From: an uncultured Eubacterium sp.
GTDB lineage: Bacteria; Bacillota; Clostridia; Oscillospirales; Acutalibacteraceae
Assembly (NCBI GenBank): GCA_910583925.1
Contig: CAJTZJ010000012.1
Span: 1 to 64,000 of the forward strand
Reading direction: 5' to 3'
DNA length: 64,000 bases
Position numbers and translations under genes: made by a program. The notes beneath the pieces are model-generated. The model made no database searches. It was given only the letters and a program-made list of their open reading frames with translations, and had not been told where the DNA came from. This document shows positions 17,141 through 24,028 of this stretch, piece by piece (the stretch's first letter is position 1; each line of letters begins with the position of its first letter).

Positions 17141-17791
17141 TTACAGATAAAGAATATAGAAGAAATCACTATCGTAGTAACAATACATTCTTGATCTACC
17201 GCCTTCAGCAAGTTCAAGATCTACATATCCTTTACAGTTACGAAGGGCAGTTCCATCGTTTAAATATTTTTGTAATTTTGAAATTTTTCCCGACCAACCT
17301 GCAGTGGCAGGTGTTAAGGATGAATCCACCGTAATACCCTTGCTTTTGATATATGCGTTTACCTTCTGCTGAACCTCTTTAGGGGTAACATTCTTCTGCG
17401 TTGTGGTTACTTTCTTAGTTGTAGTTACCTTTTTCTTGGTAGTTGTAACGGATTTCTTTGTTGTAGTCTGTTTTGGTGCAGCTTTTTTCGTGGTAGTCTG
17501 CTTTTTTGTAGTTGTAGTTTTTTTAGGCTCAGTTTTCTTCTCAGTGATCTGCGCCTTGCTTGTCTGCTCTGATGCAGGCTCGGTTGTGGCTTGTGTAACT
17601 TTTTCTGTTGTAGTTTCAGTAGTTAATTCAGATGTGCTTTCTTCCGAAACAGCCGAAACGGTTTCTTTTGCCTCGGTAGTTCCGTTTGCAGCTTCATCAT
17701 TGCCTTTTCCTGCCGTGCAGGCTGTAAAAATACCAATAATTATAATTACTGCAAAGATGATTGCAAGTATTGATTTTGTGTTCTTTTTCAT
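17141..17791 (-). CDS. Lipoprotein with Thr/Lys-rich stalk and C-terminal domain
   Basis: This 216-residue protein begins MKKNTKSILAIIF with a lipobox ending in FTAC (Cys about residue 25), so it should be lipid-anchored outside the membrane. Residues ~40-80 are Thr/Glu/Ser rich and ~85-150 consist of TTTKK-type low-complexity repeats, a stalk suited to spanning the wall. A folded domain of ~70 residues at the C-terminus contains VQQKVNAYIKSKGI and ends YYDSDFFYILYL. The start at 17791 is set by AAAGGAG 7 bases upstream of ATG; an upstream in-frame extension lacks one. The C-terminal domain is not recognised. Confidence 0.75.
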   Translation of the reverse strand: MKKNTKSILAIIFAVIIIIGIFTACTAGKGNDEAANGTTEAKETVSAVSEESTSELTTETTTEKVTQATTEPASEQTSKAQITEKKTEPKKTTTTKKQTTTKKAAPKQTTTKKSVTTTKKKVTTTKKVTTTQKNVTPKEVQQKVNAYIKSKGITVDSSLTPATAGWSGKISKLQKYLNDGTALRNCKGYVDLELAEGGRSRMYCYYDSDFFYILYL

Positions 17792-17855
17792 AACAAATCT
17801 CCTTTCATTAATTATTATAGTTTTGTTTTGAAATACCTTTTTAATATGATTCCAT

Positions 17856-18713
17856 TTATTCTTCAAAATTTAACTGGCTTAGATATATTCGATTTTGCTC
17901 TGTTAATATAGAATACACAGCATCGATTGGACTAAGCTCTTTATTTACAGTTTTTGTAGTGTAATGAAAGTATTTATAATATGTTACTACTGAAGCATCA
18001 GCAGGATTGGAGGGGTTAATTCGTTCCTGCCATTGTTCAACAAATACCAGTTTTTCATTTTCATTTACATATTGTAAACCTGCCTTTGTATCAATGCGTG
18101 TAGAATCATACATATATTGTCTATAGTTTAATTTTATTTTATCTTTTTCTGTAAAAAATTTCAATACATCTGAAGAATCAAGAGGAAAGACAATATCCAT
18201 AATCAAAAAAGATTGGGGCGATAGTTCATTAATTTTGTTCATAGTATTTACAACAAAGTTAACGTTATCAGAATTCAATATATCTATATTTTTTTCGCCA
18301 TTATTTGATAAATGAATTTGCTGTAATATAAAATGCATACAAGAATTGTAAATGGAAATATCGTTGCAATTTTTACAAGCGTTTTGAAACGCTTCAAGTG
18401 CTTTACTATACTCTTTATTTTCTAATTCTGTTGAATAAATTTCCGCTATTGCTAAATATGCATATGGAGAATACTCATTGTTTTTTTTAGCTATTTTTTC
18501 GTACCATATTAAACTCTCGCTATAATCATTTTTCATTCGGGCATCATCTGCAAGTTTTATTTGTGTATTTGTATGTCCCAAATTGCCAAAAATAATGTTC
18601 GCATTTAAGCAGAATAAAACAGATATTAATATGGCAATAACTTGTTCCATAATAAATCCAATAGATTTTAAAATACCTTTTTTAACATTGTGTTTTTTTA
18701 TAGTTTCTCTCAT
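17856..18713 (-). CDS. Membrane-anchored TPR-like protein
   Basis: The 285 residues start with a basic segment and one membrane helix (about 22-42). TPR-like helices follow (ADDARMKNDYSESLIWYEKI, then YSKALEAFQNACKNC, about 55-120). The C-terminal half is mixed alpha/beta with a strand-rich block around KLVFVEQWQER and VVTYYKYFHY. TPR repeats bind other proteins. ATG at 18713 with GAGGTG 6 bases upstream is preferred to the GTG three codons earlier. It precedes the lipoprotein gene by about 65 bases, so they are probably one transcript. Function unknown. Confidence 0.6.
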   Translation of the reverse strand: MRETIKKHNVKKGILKSIGFIMEQVIAILISVLFCLNANIIFGNLGHTNTQIKLADDARMKNDYSESLIWYEKIAKKNNEYSPYAYLAIAEIYSTELENKEYSKALEAFQNACKNCNDISIYNSCMHFILQQIHLSNNGEKNIDILNSDNVNFVVNTMNKINELSPQSFLIMDIVFPLDSSDVLKFFTEKDKIKLNYRQYMYDSTRIDTKAGLQYVNENEKLVFVEQWQERINPSNPADASVVTYYKYFHYTTKTVNKELSPIDAVYSILTEQNRIYLSQLNFEE

Positions 18714-18841
18714 TTTCAACACCTCAATTAATTAGTGTCGAAAAACAAAAAAAGTAACGGAAATATTTTTGTTTTGTTAATATATTTCTGATTTTTATCT
18801 CTAAATTCATGTAATTTTGTTGAAAAAATAAAAAATAGGGG

Positions 18842-18858
18842 AGTGCACCCGATGCGCA
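18842..18858 (-). promoter_or_regulatory. parS-like palindrome, site 2 (degenerate)
   Basis: On the minus strand it reads TGCGCATCGGGTGCACT, which differs from the consensus TGCGCAYYNRRTGCRCA only at the last base. It lies in the gap between the small acidic membrane protein gene and the TPR-like protein gene. Confidence 0.45.
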
Positions 18859-18900
18859 CTTTAACCCATTTTGTCTAAATTTCTTTTTTACTTATACCTT

Positions 18901-19101
18901 TTAATACTCTTCAAAATCATCTTCTTCGTATGAAACATCATATTCATCAATTTCATAATCGTTTTTAAATTTATTATATATTTCTTCAACACTTTGATTA
19001 TCATAATCAACACAATCATTTTTCTCGTTTAAGAGCAAAACAATTATCAACAACAGCTCTATATTCGCTGTTGCAACTAAAATAATTAATGAAACTATCA
19101 T
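18901..19101 (-). CDS. Small membrane protein with acidic tail
   Basis: A 66-residue protein with one N-terminal transmembrane helix (about 3-25, IVSLIILVATANIELLLIIVL) and a strongly acidic cytoplasmic or external tail rich in Asp, Glu and Tyr (YDVSYEEDDFEEY). ATG at 19101 with GGAGG 6 bases upstream is a textbook start. No family recognised. It is divergent from the rightward Spo0A-like gene, with about 100 bases between the two starts, so the two may share a regulatory region. Confidence 0.6.
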   Translation of the reverse strand: MIVSLIILVATANIELLLIIVLLLNEKNDCVDYDNQSVEEIYNKFKNDYEIDEYDVSYEEDDFEEY

Positions 19102-19205
19102 TTTCAACCTCCTTTAATATATTTTATTTGTTAAATATCGTTATTTCATATAAATATCATTACTTTCTGCATTTATCTCCAACTTATTATGCGGAGGTAA
19201 TTAAT

Positions 19206-19550
19206 ATGATGAACACACAAATAATAAGCAATTCGCTTCAATCACTCGGTATCAGCAAATGCTACAAGGGCTACAGACAACTTTTATTATCTGTTGAACT
19301 CGCTCTTGATGATGAATCCCGCTTAATCAGCATTACCGAAAACATTTACAATCCTGTTTCAGTTATCTGCAATTGTAATTGCAACAATATCGAGCGGAAT
19401 ATCAGAACCGTTGCACAGCACACATGGAAAGTCAATTCAGAAAAGCTTTCTGAAATGGCAGGTTATACACTTTATTCCTCGCCGTCGGTTTCAGAACTGA
19501 TATCCATTCTTGTTACATACATTGATCGCAACAATCGTATGAATACGTAA
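19206..19550 (+). CDS. Free-standing Spo0A C-terminal-type DNA-binding domain
   Basis: This 114-residue protein contains landmarks of the Spo0A effector domain: LGISKCYKGYRQLLLSVELAL near the start, a middle helix with VNIERNIRTVAQ-like sequence (NNIERNIRTVAQHTWK), and the closing GYTLYSSPSVSELISILV. In Spo0A this domain binds 0A boxes and follows a phosphoacceptor receiver domain. No receiver is present here. It is the only rightward gene in the ICE part, starts with GGAGG 8 bases before ATG at 19206, and has its own terminator (19566-19602). A role in reading host sporulation or stationary-phase state, or in blocking Spo0A targets, is possible but is inference. Confidence 0.8.
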   Translation: MMNTQIISNSLQSLGISKCYKGYRQLLLSVELALDDESRLISITENIYNPVSVICNCNCNNIERNIRTVAQHTWKVNSEKLSEMAGYTLYSSPSVSELISILVTYIDRNNRMNT

Positions 19551-19564
19551 CTTACCTTTGCATT

Positions 19565-19705
19565 TCAGCCTTTTCTCTTTTGAGAGGAGGCTGTTTTGTT
19601 TTTGTCGGCTTGCTTTTTTGAATTAGGACATTCTGAACACTTTCTGTTTCCGCAGCCTGCATAAGCATTTATGTATTGGCAATAGATTTCTCCTGTATAA
19701 TTCAT
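19565..19705 (-). CDS. 46-residue Cys-rich small protein
   Basis: The protein starts MNYTGEIYCQYINAYAG and contains four Cys arranged as C-x9-C-x5-C-x2-C followed by a Lys-rich tail, compatible with a small zinc-binding knuckle. Its ATG overlaps the stop of the upstream ORF (ATGA) and GGTGGAGG lies just upstream. The 3' end overlaps the terminator of the convergent Spo0A-like gene. It is too short for confident family assignment. Coding status is supported by the coupled arrangement and by the ribosome binding site. Confidence 0.55.
   Translation of the reverse strand: MNYTGEIYCQYINAYAGCGNRKCSECPNSKKQADKNKTASSQKRKG
19566..19602 (+). terminator. Terminator of the Spo0A-like gene
   Basis: Arms CAGCCT...AGGCTG with an inner TCTC/GAGA pairing are followed by TTTTGTTTTTG. 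It begins 16 bases after the Spo0A-like stop codon. Confidence 0.75.
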
Positions 19706-19863
19706 AATCTGCCCTCCACCTTATCTTTAATTAAATATGTTTCGTCAAGACTTAACGGAACAGCATGAACTTCATATCCATTATTTTCAAGAAGTTTTCT
19801 AACCTCATCCAATTCGATTGCTGAAAACATTGTTACAGTTACTTTTTCTTTTGAATTGTTCAT
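19702..19863 (-). CDS. 53-residue small protein, unknown
   Basis: The protein starts MNNSKEKVTVTMFSAIELDE and continues with EVRKLLENNGYEVHAVPLSL, an alternating helix-strand pattern like a tiny alpha/beta domain. GAAGGA lies 8 bases before the ATG. Translation of the Cys-rich ORF is coupled through the ATGA overlap. It follows a GCTCAGT...ACTGAGC hairpin (19892-19919) downstream of parB. No family recognised. Confidence 0.55.
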   Translation of the reverse strand: MNNSKEKVTVTMFSAIELDEVRKLLENNGYEVHAVPLSLDETYLIKDKVEGRL

Positions 19864-19891
19864 AACATAGTCCTTCTTTTATATATTTATT

Positions 19892-19919
19892 GCTCAGTTT
19901 TAACCCTTACTCACTGAGC
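19892..19919 (-). other. Stem-loop between parB and the small ORFs
   Basis: Perfect 7-base arms GCTCAGT and ACTGAGC flank a 14-base loop. There is no T-run on either side, so it is not a convincing terminator. It could shape the 5' leader of the small coupled ORFs. Confidence 0.45.
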
Positions 19920-20005
19920 TAAGTTTTTGGTTACCTGACCGGGGGAAAGGAGAATATAAATAAGCCTGTACCGTCACAAGCCTTTTCTTCAATAAATATT
20001 AAAGG

Positions 20006-20022
20006 TGCGCACTGAGTGCACA
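20006..20022 (+). promoter_or_regulatory. parS-like palindrome, site 3
   Basis: TGCGCACTGAGTGCACA lies at the centre of a longer inverted repeat (20001-20027) with 12-base arms and one mismatch. It directly abuts the parB stop codon, so a role as parB terminator or centromere site are both possible. Confidence 0.6.
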
Positions 20023-20026
20023 CCTT

Positions 20027-21019
20027 TTACGCCTTTTCAATAATTTGTTTTATCAAATTGAACTGTTGCTCAATTTTTGCTTGCGCCGCTTGAAACTTTT
20101 GATAATCTTTTTGCTTCAAGACAACAGAATTTTTTAGTTTTTGTGAATTATCAAGATATATTATATTTTGTCGAGCTTTAAACATTGTGTCCTCAATATT
20201 CCGATAATTGACAATGTATGTGTCATACATCGGTTCGGATGACTTGTTCTTTGCTTTTTTATTTTGATTAAAAACAGTATTCAACTGTGATACAAGTATT
20301 TCATTTCCTAAACCTTCAGCTGGATTGTTTCTTAAAAATGCTTTTATATTCTCAACGATGTCAATATCAACTTTACTAATAGGATGAGTTTTAATATACT
20401 TGCAAATTTTACTTTGGTTTTCTGAGGATAAATTTGATAACCCTGCACCGGCTTTAACTGTTATAATACCTTCATCCACAAGCTCAAGCAACGCATCAGT
20501 CAAATTATTCAATTTCATATAATACTGAACGGTTCGCCTGCTTACATTGTTTTCTTCAGCTATCTGAGCAGTAGTGCGCACCTGGTGCGCATCCAATTCC
20601 TGATATCCTTCAAGCTGCATCTGATATGCTTTTGCAAGCTCTGATGGCAAGAATTCTTTGCGCTGTGTCAGATTTGTATTTGTAATAATCAGCTTTTCTG
20701 TTCCTGATTTTACATTTTTTATTATACAGGGAATAGTTTCTTTACCGGCAAGCTTACTTGCGTGAGTTCTTCGATGCCCGGCTAATATTCTGTATTTATT
20801 TCCATCCTGTTTAACAAGGATAGGCTCAAGAACACCATTGATTTTTATATCTTCAACAAGTGCATCCATTCGTTCATCGTCAAAAACATTGAACGGCTGA
20901 TTTTCTGTTTCTATGAGTTGATTTAATGGCATATCAACAATTCCGTTTCCACCGCCCATAAGAGATATAAAGGAATTATCTGCCGCATTATTTGAAAGCT
21001 TTGTAGAATCAATTTTCAT
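20027..21019 (-). CDS. parB: ParB/Spo0J-family partition protein
   Basis: The 330 residues show the N-terminal ParB/Srx CTPase fold with LVEDIKINGVLEPILVK and GHRRTHASKLAG (the GERR-type motif, residues 81-84). A central helix-turn-helix follows (about 145-170, AQIAEENNVSRRTVQYYMKL), then a Lys/Gln-rich C-terminal dimerisation region. ParB binds parS sites, spreads as a CTP-dependent clamp and stimulates ParA, keeping excised ICE circles or integrated copies segregating. The ATG overlaps the parA stop by 11 bases. One candidate parS site lies inside this gene (20575-20591), as known for Bacillus spo0J, and another right after it. Confidence 0.93.
   Translation of the reverse strand: MKIDSTKLSNNAADNSFISLMGGGNGIVDMPLNQLIETENQPFNVFDDERMDALVEDIKINGVLEPILVKQDGNKYRILAGHRRTHASKLAGKETIPCIIKNVKSGTEKLIITNTNLTQRKEFLPSELAKAYQMQLEGYQELDAHQVRTTAQIAEENNVSRRTVQYYMKLNNLTDALLELVDEGIITVKAGAGLSNLSSENQSKICKYIKTHPISKVDIDIVENIKAFLRNNPAEGLGNEILVSQLNTVFNQNKKAKNKSSEPMYDTYIVNYRNIEDTMFKARQNIIYLDNSQKLKNSVVLKQKDYQKFQAAQAKIEQQFNLIKQIIEKA
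20575..20591 (+). promoter_or_regulatory. parS-like palindrome, site 4, inside parB
   Basis: TGCGCACCTGGTGCGCA has perfect 8-base arms around a single central base. It lies within codons for the AHQVR segment just before the ParB helix-turn-helix. It is one of two perfect copies in the window, the other being upstream of parA. Confidence 0.65.
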
Positions 21020-21800
21020 TTTTTAAACCTCTTTTCTCACACTCTGATGCAAGTTGAATATATTGCTTTCCGAGTTTGCTGTTTTTTTGTGAAACAAGGC
21101 TCTTTTGAGCATATGTTGAATTTGTTGCTTCAACACTTCTTGAGATTATCGTTTCAAACAAAGTATCATAGAATTGATTTTTAAGAGATTCAAGAACGGC
21201 CTTTGACATATTTGTATTATCATACATTGTCAAAAGCACACCCATAAGCTTGAGATCAGGATTAAGGTTTGTTTTAACCATCCTAAAGGCATTCAGAAAA
21301 AGAGAAATTCCATCAAGTGCAAACTTCTGAGCCTGCACCGGAACAATAACATAATCACTTGCTGCAAGGGCATTGACCATTAAAATCCCAAGAGAGGGAA
21401 GACAATCAATAATTATGTAATCATAACACTGTAAACTGTCTTGCCTTAAAATGCGTTTTAAAACCGTTTCACGGCTCATTGCATTTATTAGGAATATTTC
21501 TGCACTTGATAACTGAATATCTGATGCAATGTAATCTAAGCCTTCAGAGCTGCTATAAATTGAATGAATTGCATTTATTTCACAACCATTTACCATATTG
21601 CTCATCATAGTGCTTATAGTAGCTTTTGTTACATTGTGCTGATAACCTAGATATTCACTTAAGTTCGATTGGGGATCAAGGTCTACAAGCAACACTTTCT
21701 TGTTCTGTGCTTTTAGTGCAGCTGCAAGATTAAGAGCTGTAGTTGTTTTCCCAACTCCGCCTTTTTGATTTGCGATTGAAATAATTTTTGTGTTCTTCAT
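21009..21800 (-). CDS. parA: ParA/Soj-family partition ATPase
   Basis: A 263-residue deviant Walker ATPase with NQKGGVGKTTTALNLAAAL (about 11-29), LLVDLDPQSNLSEYLG (about 42-57) and DYIIIDCLPSLGILMVNAL (about 120-140). It should form ATP-dependent dimers on the nucleoid and move ParB-bound DNA. I choose the ATG at 21800, which has AGAAAGGA 7 bases upstream; the open frame extends seven codons further to a GTG inside a perfect palindrome (21815-21831), which is more likely its operator. Codons 2-4 (AAGAACACA) are complementary to a hairpin loop in the leader (21882-21890). Co-transcribed with parB. Confidence 0.93.
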   Translation of the reverse strand: MKNTKIISIANQKGGVGKTTTALNLAAALKAQNKKVLLVDLDPQSNLSEYLGYQHNVTKATISTMMSNMVNGCEINAIHSIYSSSEGLDYIASDIQLSSAEIFLINAMSRETVLKRILRQDSLQCYDYIIIDCLPSLGILMVNALAASDYVIVPVQAQKFALDGISLFLNAFRMVKTNLNPDLKLMGVLLTMYDNTNMSKAVLESLKNQFYDTLFETIISRSVEATNSTYAQKSLVSQKNSKLGKQYIQLASECEKRGLKNEN

Positions 21801-21814
21801 AATGTGTTCCTTTC

Positions 21815-21831
21815 TGCGCACTCAGTGCGCA
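21815..21831 (+). promoter_or_regulatory. parS-like palindrome, site 5, parA leader/operator
   Basis: TGCGCACTCAGTGCGCA has perfect 8-base arms around one central base. It lies 14 bases upstream of the parA start codon, overlapping the sequence just before its ribosome binding site. The position suits autorepression as well as a centromere role. Confidence 0.65.
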
Positions 21832-21863
21832 CTAAAAATATTTGTGTTCTTATTTGAATATGA

Positions 21864-21952
21864 AGCATAGAAAAAGGCAGGAAGAACACAGACCTGCCTT
21901 TATCAGGAAGCTATCCCGTCTATGCTGTTAAAGCTGCACTGCAGCGTTTAAC
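21864..21952 (-). ncRNA. Structured RNA leader between int and parA
   Basis: Three nested or adjacent helices are visible: an outer stem AGCATAGA (21864-21871) with TCTATGCT (21919-21926); an inner stem AAAGGCAGG (21873-21881) with CCTGCCTTT (21893-21901); and a hairpin at 21927-21952 with 11 pairs and one bulge. On the minus strand the inner hairpin is followed by TTTCTATGC, so it may terminate int transcripts. The loop (21882-21890 on the plus strand) is a 9-base complement of TGTGTTCTT at 21843-21851 and at 21789-21797, the latter covering parA codons 2-4. A cis-acting or antisense control of parA is inferred. Confidence 0.5.
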
Positions 21953-21971
21953 CTGGATTATATAAAAAAGG

Positions 21972-21988
21972 TGCGCATCGAGTGCACA
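21972..21988 (+). promoter_or_regulatory. parS-like palindrome, site 6, at the integrase 3' end
   Basis: TGCGCATCGAGTGCACA lies 10 bases beyond the integrase stop codon, at the centre of a 23-base imperfect inverted repeat (21969-21991). It conforms to TGCGCAYYNRRTGCRCA. Confidence 0.55.
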
Positions 21989-21997
21989 CCTGATTTT

Positions 21998-22909
21998 TCA
22001 AGATAAGTATTGATTTAATTTATTTGCTGTTTCTTTTAATCGTTTAGGGGTTATGTGCATATAAATATCTTTAGTTGTAGATATTTGTGCATGTCCTAAC
22101 AATTCCTGAGCATCTTTATCAACTATATTTGCTTCAAGCAATATAGTTGCAAATTCGTGTCTGAGCTGATGGGGAGAACACTTTATTCCTGTAGCTCTGC
22201 GATACCATTTTAATTTTGTTTCTACCTGGCTAGCTTTCATATATTCTCCATCATCATTAGAAAAAATAATGCCGGTCATATTTCTGTCTAATACTTTTTT
22301 CAGCGGCATTAAAAGAGGTATATCTCTGATACCGCTTTCTGTTTTAGGAGTTTTGAGCTTCGGTTGATTATTTTTATGATATAAAGATTTGTTGATTTTT
22401 ATTAATTCATTATCCCAATCTATATCTTCATATGTTAGTGCAAGTGCTTCGCCTCTGCGAATACCGGTATACATTAGAAAATAATAAAATAGTCCAAAAT
22501 CATAATTTACATTGCTCTTGATTTTTTCTATCTCAAAATCTGTCGGAGGATTTCTCCGAGTTGATTTTAAGCCTTTTGGAATGGATACATCTGATACAAG
22601 ATTTGATGGAATTATATCATTAACTACTGCATATTTAAAAATCATACTTAAAACAATGCGGTAATTTTTAATTGTTTTTTTACTGAAATCTTGCTCAACT
22701 AAAAATTCCATATATTCTTTGATTTTTGCATGTGTAATATCTTCAATGCAATCCGAAATGAAAAACTGCTTTGCATGTTTCAAAGGAGCTTTATAGCAAC
22801 TTAGTGTACGATAAGCTAAAAGTGGAAAAGCTTCTTCTGACCAAGCATCAGCAACATCTGTGAAGCAATGTTTATATTCTGTATAATTTTTAGTGAATTT
22901 GATTATCAT
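21998..22909 (-). CDS. Tyrosine recombinase (ICE integrase)
   Basis: The 303 residues contain a SAM-like core-binding domain (about 15-100) and a catalytic domain with Arg151 (TGIRRGEA), His247 and Arg250 (HQLRH), His273 (LLGHAQ) and the nucleophile Tyr283 (DIYMH). All expected catalytic residues are present. It should integrate and excise the ICE by recombining attP with the 3' end of a tRNA gene. No arm-binding AP2-like domain is evident at the N-terminus. ATG at 22909 with GAGGGAA upstream. Its 5' end is 165 bases from the tRNA remnant, and the gap holds inverted and direct repeats that suit recombinase or regulator binding. Confidence 0.93.
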   Translation of the reverse strand: MIIKFTKNYTEYKHCFTDVADAWSEEAFPLLAYRTLSCYKAPLKHAKQFFISDCIEDITHAKIKEYMEFLVEQDFSKKTIKNYRIVLSMIFKYAVVNDIIPSNLVSDVSIPKGLKSTRRNPPTDFEIEKIKSNVNYDFGLFYYFLMYTGIRRGEALALTYEDIDWDNELIKINKSLYHKNNQPKLKTPKTESGIRDIPLLMPLKKVLDRNMTGIIFSNDDGEYMKASQVETKLKWYRRATGIKCSPHQLRHEFATILLEANIVDKDAQELLGHAQISTTKDIYMHITPKRLKETANKLNQYLS

Positions 22910-22949
22910 AGTAATTCCCTCGCTTTAATTTTGATTATATATTTATACA

Positions 22950-23023
22950 ATATCAAATTATCTTTTATATCAAATTACAAAGTTTGACAAACTTGTTGTC
23001 AAAATGAAACAATTTGATATAAT
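22950..23023. promoter_or_regulatory. Candidate integrase arm sites, inverted repeat and outward promoter
   Basis: ATATCAAATTA occurs twice (22950-22960, 22967-22977) and its near reverse complement AATTTGATAT once (23011-23020), resembling arm-type recombinase sites. A perfect inverted repeat TTTGACAA-N5-TTGTCAAA spans 22983-23003. A rightward promoter TTGTCA (22996-23001), 16-base spacer, TATAAT (23018-23023) would read out through the att site. On the minus strand a TTGTCA from the same inverted repeat could serve int. Confidence 0.5.
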
Positions 23024-23074
23024 ATATAAGGTGTTGTTCAGAAGAGGAAAGAATGACTGAGGGAATAGTCTTTT

Positions 23075-23097
23075 TTCAAGTCCCGTCTCTCGCACCA
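23075..23097 (+). other. tRNA 3' remnant: right attachment site of the ICE
   Basis: TTCAAGTCCCGTCTCTCGC followed by ACCA reads as a T-loop, the 3' half of a T-stem, the 3' acceptor strand and CCA. The expected 5' T-stem strand (ACGGG) is absent on the left, where the sequence is instead T-rich. A terminator follows directly. This is what remains when an element inserts into the 3' end of a tRNA gene; the intact copy should be at the other end. The acceptor strand predicts a tRNA beginning GCGAGAG, perhaps tRNA-Leu. Confidence 0.75.
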
Positions 23098-23102
23098 AAG
23101 AT

Positions 23103-23134
23103 ACCGGTATCCATTTGGATGCCGGTTATTTTTA
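23103..23134 (+). terminator. Terminator of the displaced tRNA gene
   Basis: Arms ACCGGTATCCA and TGGATGCCGGT with a 2-base gap and one G-T pair are followed by TATTTTTATG. It lies 5 bases after the tRNA CCA end. Confidence 0.8.
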
Positions 23135-23166
23135 TGCAATATATTTAAAATGATTAAAGCCAAGGC

Positions 23167-23808
23167 TTATGCCCTAGCTTTTATGTTTTTATATTTACAA
23201 AAAATTTTTTCTGCTTTATTCCAATCAATCACATTAAACCAGTCATTAATATAATCCACTCTGACATTATAATGTTTAAGATAATATGCATGCTCCCATA
23301 CATCAATGCATAATAAAGGACATACACCTAGCTGAAGCGGTGTGTTTTGATTTGCTGTTGTAATAATACGCAGTCTGCCTTTGTCAATAACAAGCCAGGC
23401 GTATCCTGAGCCAAATACAGACATTGCTGCAGCTCTGAACTTTTCTTCAAACTGTTCAAAATTTTTAAAACAGTTACTGATTGCTTTCTCCAGATTTTCA
23501 AAAGGCATTTTGCCGGAGGAGGGTGTCATCATATTGAAGAAAAATCTGTGATTAAAAACACCGCCTGCGTTGTTCATTATTTCTGTTCTTTGACTGTTCG
23601 GAAGGATAGATGAGCTTCTTAAAATCTGATTCAGCGACATATTTTGAAGAAAACAATTATTCTGCAAAACAGAATTAAGATTATTTATATAGGTTTGTAA
23701 ATGCTTGTTATGATGAAGATACATTGTTTTTTCATCAATAAAAGGCTTCAATGCGTCATAATCATACGGCAATGACAGGTTTACAAAAGGATAGCAATCG
23801 TTTTGCAT
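23167..23808 (-). CDS. Iron/manganese superoxide dismutase family protein
   Basis: The 213-residue protein shows the family signatures: YLHHNKHLQTYINNLN (first His ligand, about residue 31), NHRFFFNMM (second His), LRIITTANQNTPL, and DVWEHAYYLKHYN (Asp and His ligands). It should dismutate superoxide in the cytoplasm. It lies just outside the ICE. The start at 23808 has GAGGTG 5 bases upstream; an in-frame extension of 24 codons has no site. The family's usual Trp in WNHTFYW is replaced by Phe, and spacing in the N-terminal helical hairpin is loose, so this is a divergent member. Confidence 0.88.
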   Translation of the reverse strand: MQNDCYPFVNLSLPYDYDALKPFIDEKTMYLHHNKHLQTYINNLNSVLQNNCFLQNMSLNQILRSSSILPNSQRTEIMNNAGGVFNHRFFFNMMTPSSGKMPFENLEKAISNCFKNFEQFEEKFRAAAMSVFGSGYAWLVIDKGRLRIITTANQNTPLQLGVCPLLCIDVWEHAYYLKHYNVRVDYINDWFNVIDWNKAEKIFCKYKNIKARA

Positions 23809-23935
23809 AGCACACCTCAAATATTTTTTTCTAATAATATTATGAATATTTTTGACTGAATATGAACGCACACTATTCAAAAATCATTAAATTACAGATA
23901 TTGAAGCACTGCCTTTTTTCTTATATAAATTTTGA

Positions 23936-23964
23936 TTTACAATTAAATACGAATATGCTAATAT
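23936..23964 (+). promoter_or_regulatory. Promoter of the alr operon
   Basis: TTTACA (23936-23941), a 17-base spacer and TAATAT (23959-23964) lie about 65 bases upstream of alr. Confidence 0.5.
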
Positions 23965-24028
23965 ATTTTAGAAAGTAATGGCATATTTGCTTAATTATTA
24001 AACTGTTACACTTTAAGGATGATGGATA

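Noticed and set aside
17403..17831. Long hydrophobic open frame opposite the TTTKK lipoprotein
   Set aside because: It is the antisense of the Thr/Lys low-complexity stalk and is made mostly of Val and Phe; no ribosome binding site.
20001..20027. Simple terminator of parB
   Set aside because: Rejected as the sole explanation: the core matches the 17-bp motif seen in five other places, including inside parB where termination makes no sense.
23053..23148. 31-codon ORF with AGAGGAAAG upstream crossing the att site
   Set aside because: It would be created only by the integration joint and runs through tRNA and terminator sequence; chance is the simpler reading.
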